Origin: Candidatus Aminicenantota bacterium
Lineage (GTDB): Bacteria; Acidobacteriota; Aminicenantia; UBA2199
DNA: 32,510 bases
Assembly: GCA_022865785.1 (NCBI GenBank)
Contig: JALHTJ010000172.1
Span: 1-32,510 of the forward strand
Reading direction: 5' to 3'
Below are positions 30,866 through 32,510 of the stretch, one piece after another (position 1 is the first letter of the stretch; every line of letters begins with the position of its first letter). A program made the position numbers and the translations under genes. The notes under the pieces were generated by a model. It was not told where the DNA came from, searched no databases, and saw only the letters and a program-made list of their open reading frames with translations.

Positions 30866-30993
30866 GTAGACAGTAGATAGTAGTTAGTAGTCAGTAGTAA
30901 GAAAATAAAACGAAATTGAATTATATTTTGGGAGAGGTCCTTCAATGGCCCTGTTCTTCTACTAACTACTGACTACTGTCTACTAACTACTTT
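30866..30993. repeat. palindromic microrepeat element 3 (convergent junction)
   Basis: Left arm 30866-30901 is made of degenerate copies of GTAGACAGTAGATAGTAGTTA; the right arm, about 30956-30993, is its reverse complement in kind (CTACTAACTACTGACTACTG). The loop of about 54 nt is AT-rich. It separates the symporter from the converging permease; the right arm encodes the last residues (SS) and TAG stop of the permease. Design equals that of elements 1 and 2, with a different repeat word. Confidence 0.75.
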
Positions 30994-32464
30994 CTTTATT
31001 TTTGCGCCGTTTCCAATACAGGTAGCCGGGTATGCCCGCAGCCACCAACAGCATGCCGAAAAGCGAGTTGATCAGCGGGGCGCGGCCGCTGCTGAAATTG
31101 ACTATGTCGGAATAAAGGGTGAATACCACATAGATCGATGCGAAAATGATGAACAGCACCGGCACCAGAGGATAACCCCAGACCCTGTAGGGTCGCTCGT
31201 GGTCAGGCATCTTGCGGCGCAGGACGATCACGCTCAGTGCGGCGGCGGCGTAGAAGATCCAGGAAACGAAGATAAGCATGTCGGTCAGTTGGTCGAAAGT
31301 GCCGCTCAATATCAAAACCGAAGCCCAGATTCCCTGTACGATCAGTGACGGTCCCGGGGTGCGGAAGCGCGGATGAACATTTTGCAGCTTCTTGAAAAAC
31401 AGCTTCTCTTTGGCCATGGCATAGTAGACCCGGGCCGACATCATCAGCGTTCCGTTAACCGTGCCAAAAGTGGAGATCATGATGGCCACGGCGATCAGGC
31501 TGCCGCCTAAGCTACCCATAAATGAAGAAGCCACATCGGTGGCCACCAGGTAGGATTGACCTGTGCTTTCGGCGGCCAGATACTTGCTGCCCATCTCATG
31601 GACGGGGATGATGTAGAAATAAGCCAGGTTGATCAGGAGATAGACCGAAATGAAGACAATTGTGGCGATGATCATGGCCCGGGGCAGGTTTTTTTGCGGA
31701 TTCTTGATTTCCCCGGCCAGGTAGGTGAGGTTTATCCAACCGTCGTAAGCCCAGAAGGCTCCCGACATGGCGATGATGAATGCCAGGAATACCGGGGCGT
31801 AGCCGCCGCTGAAAGTGACGGCCGATTGGGTGAAGTTGCCCAGGCTGCCGTGGCCGATGGTGAAGGCCAGAGCCACAAGGGCCAGGATGACGGCAATTTT
31901 TAAACTGGTAAAAATAACCTGGATGGCGCTGCCGAAACGCACGCCCAGGTAGTTGATAACGGTCAGGAACAGGATCAACAGGATGGTGCAGCCTTTCAGG
32001 CCGATAAACTTGAAAGGGGTGATGGCCCCGATCCAGGGGATGTGCAGGGCGAACGCTTCCCAGGCCGGGCCCAGGCGCGGGAAGGTGAAAAAATAGCCCA
32101 GGGAGTCGGAAAAGACATAGGCGATGGCGGCGATCGAACCGGTCTGAATGACGATGAAAACAGCCCAACCGTAAAGGTAGCCTGCGAAATCGCCGTAACT
32201 CTTGTTGAAATAAATATATTGGCCTCCGGCCTGGGGAAACATTCCTGAGATCTCGGCGATGCTCAATGTGCCGAACAGGGTCATCAGGCCGGCTACGACC
32301 CAGACCAGGAGCAGCAGCAACGGCGACTCAAGTTGGCTGGCCATCAACCCGGGTTTTTTGAAAATCCCCGAGCCGATAACCGAGCCTATGGCAAAGGCGA
32401 TGGCCGCTATCAGGCCGACCTGGCGCAGCAGTTCGACCGGCTTTTTTGTTTCAATTCCATTCAT
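30983..32464 (-). CDS. APC-family amino acid permease (LAT-like)
   Basis: An amino acid transporter or exchanger with about 12 membrane helices. The ATG at 32464 gives 493 residues beginning MNGIETKKPVELLRQVGL; a start at 32500 adds a 12-residue Thr-rich stretch and is less likely. An AGAGGA lies 11 nt before the chosen ATG. Family marks are IAFAIGSVIGSGIFKKPG in the first helix (the unwound G-S-G-I-F substrate site), FPQAGGQYIYFNKSYGD, and FWAYDGWINLTYLAGEIKNP in helix 6 and the following loop. It ends with a basic tail WKRRKNKESS, partly encoded by palindromic element 3. Substrate unknown. Its upstream region is cut by the window edge. Confidence 0.9.
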   Translation of the reverse strand: MNGIETKKPVELLRQVGLIAAIAFAIGSVIGSGIFKKPGLMASQLESPLLLLLVWVVAGLMTLFGTLSIAEISGMFPQAGGQYIYFNKSYGDFAGYLYGWAVFIVIQTGSIAAIAYVFSDSLGYFFTFPRLGPAWEAFALHIPWIGAITPFKFIGLKGCTILLILFLTVINYLGVRFGSAIQVIFTSLKIAVILALVALAFTIGHGSLGNFTQSAVTFSGGYAPVFLAFIIAMSGAFWAYDGWINLTYLAGEIKNPQKNLPRAMIIATIVFISVYLLINLAYFYIIPVHEMGSKYLAAESTGQSYLVATDVASSFMGSLGGSLIAVAIMISTFGTVNGTLMMSARVYYAMAKEKLFFKKLQNVHPRFRTPGPSLIVQGIWASVLILSGTFDQLTDMLIFVSWIFYAAAALSVIVLRRKMPDHERPYRVWGYPLVPVLFIIFASIYVVFTLYSDIVNFSSGRAPLINSLFGMLLVAAGIPGYLYWKRRKNKESS

Positions 32465-32510
32465 AGTTGTAGTTGTCCTCTTTTGAGCGTAAAGTTGCAA
32501 ATTCCGCGAA

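Overview
The window is a contiguous piece of a bacterial chromosome with moderate to high GC, densely packed with housekeeping, transport and small-operon genes. Starts include several GTG and TTG codons with good purine-rich ribosome binding sites, and promoters close to the sigma-70 consensus (TTGACA, 16-17 bp spacer, TATAAT-like) can be read in front of many transcription units. I see no phage, transposase, CRISPR, rRNA or tRNA gene. The gene content (GlgP of the DUF3417 type, TrpB2, YgiQ-type radical SAM, KimA-like carrier, sodium symporter, Roadblock protein) fits an uncultured anaerobic lineage such as Aminicenantes/Acidobacteriota, but this placement is a guess and not shown by any marker here.

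Layout: (1) 67-3744, plus strand: a TPR protein, a Roadblock/LC7-like protein and alpha-glucan phosphorylase. (2) 3888-6626, minus strand: def-fmt-rsmB, three overlapping genes for initiator-Met formylation, deformylation and 16S rRNA methylation, driven by an essentially perfect promoter that implies a leaderless GTG start for def. (3) 6964-8658: mutL with an intact endonuclease motif set. (4) 8757-15429: a phosphate block with a DUF47 accessory protein plus Pit carrier, then pstS-pstC-pstA-pstB1-pstB2-phoU. (5) 15655-20621: a tight operon of a lysine-2,3-aminomutase-like radical SAM enzyme, two different ATP-grasp ligases, a GNAT acetyltransferase and a CorA-type ion channel. (6) 20980-24237: trpB2, a YgiQ-type radical SAM protein and a 55-residue protein. 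(7) 24365-32464: a KimA-like carrier (minus), a membrane protein with a DUF1566/Lcl C-terminal domain, endonuclease IV, an NSS-family sodium symporter, and an APC amino acid permease (minus).

Two systems stand out. First, the two adjacent PstB ATPases are complementary: PstB1 keeps the LSGGQ signature but has lost the Q-loop Gln and the switch His, while PstB2 keeps those but has a broken signature (LSLEQ). Together they would form one canonical and one degenerate ATP site, the asymmetric arrangement known from heterodimeric ABC exporters but unexpected in a phosphate importer. Second, the kamA-ATP-grasp-ATP-grasp-GNAT-corA operon has the parts for a beta-lysine-containing, acetylated small peptide, reminiscent of the beta-lysine and N-acetylated dipeptide osmolytes.

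Three tail-to-tail gene junctions (and, more weakly, one codirectional gap) carry long imperfect palindromes whose arms are built of short degenerate tandem repeats. The repeat word differs from copy to copy but the architecture is the same, and in two of them an arm supplies the stop codon of the neighbouring gene. A separate, GC-rich MITE-like palindrome lies between def and mutL.
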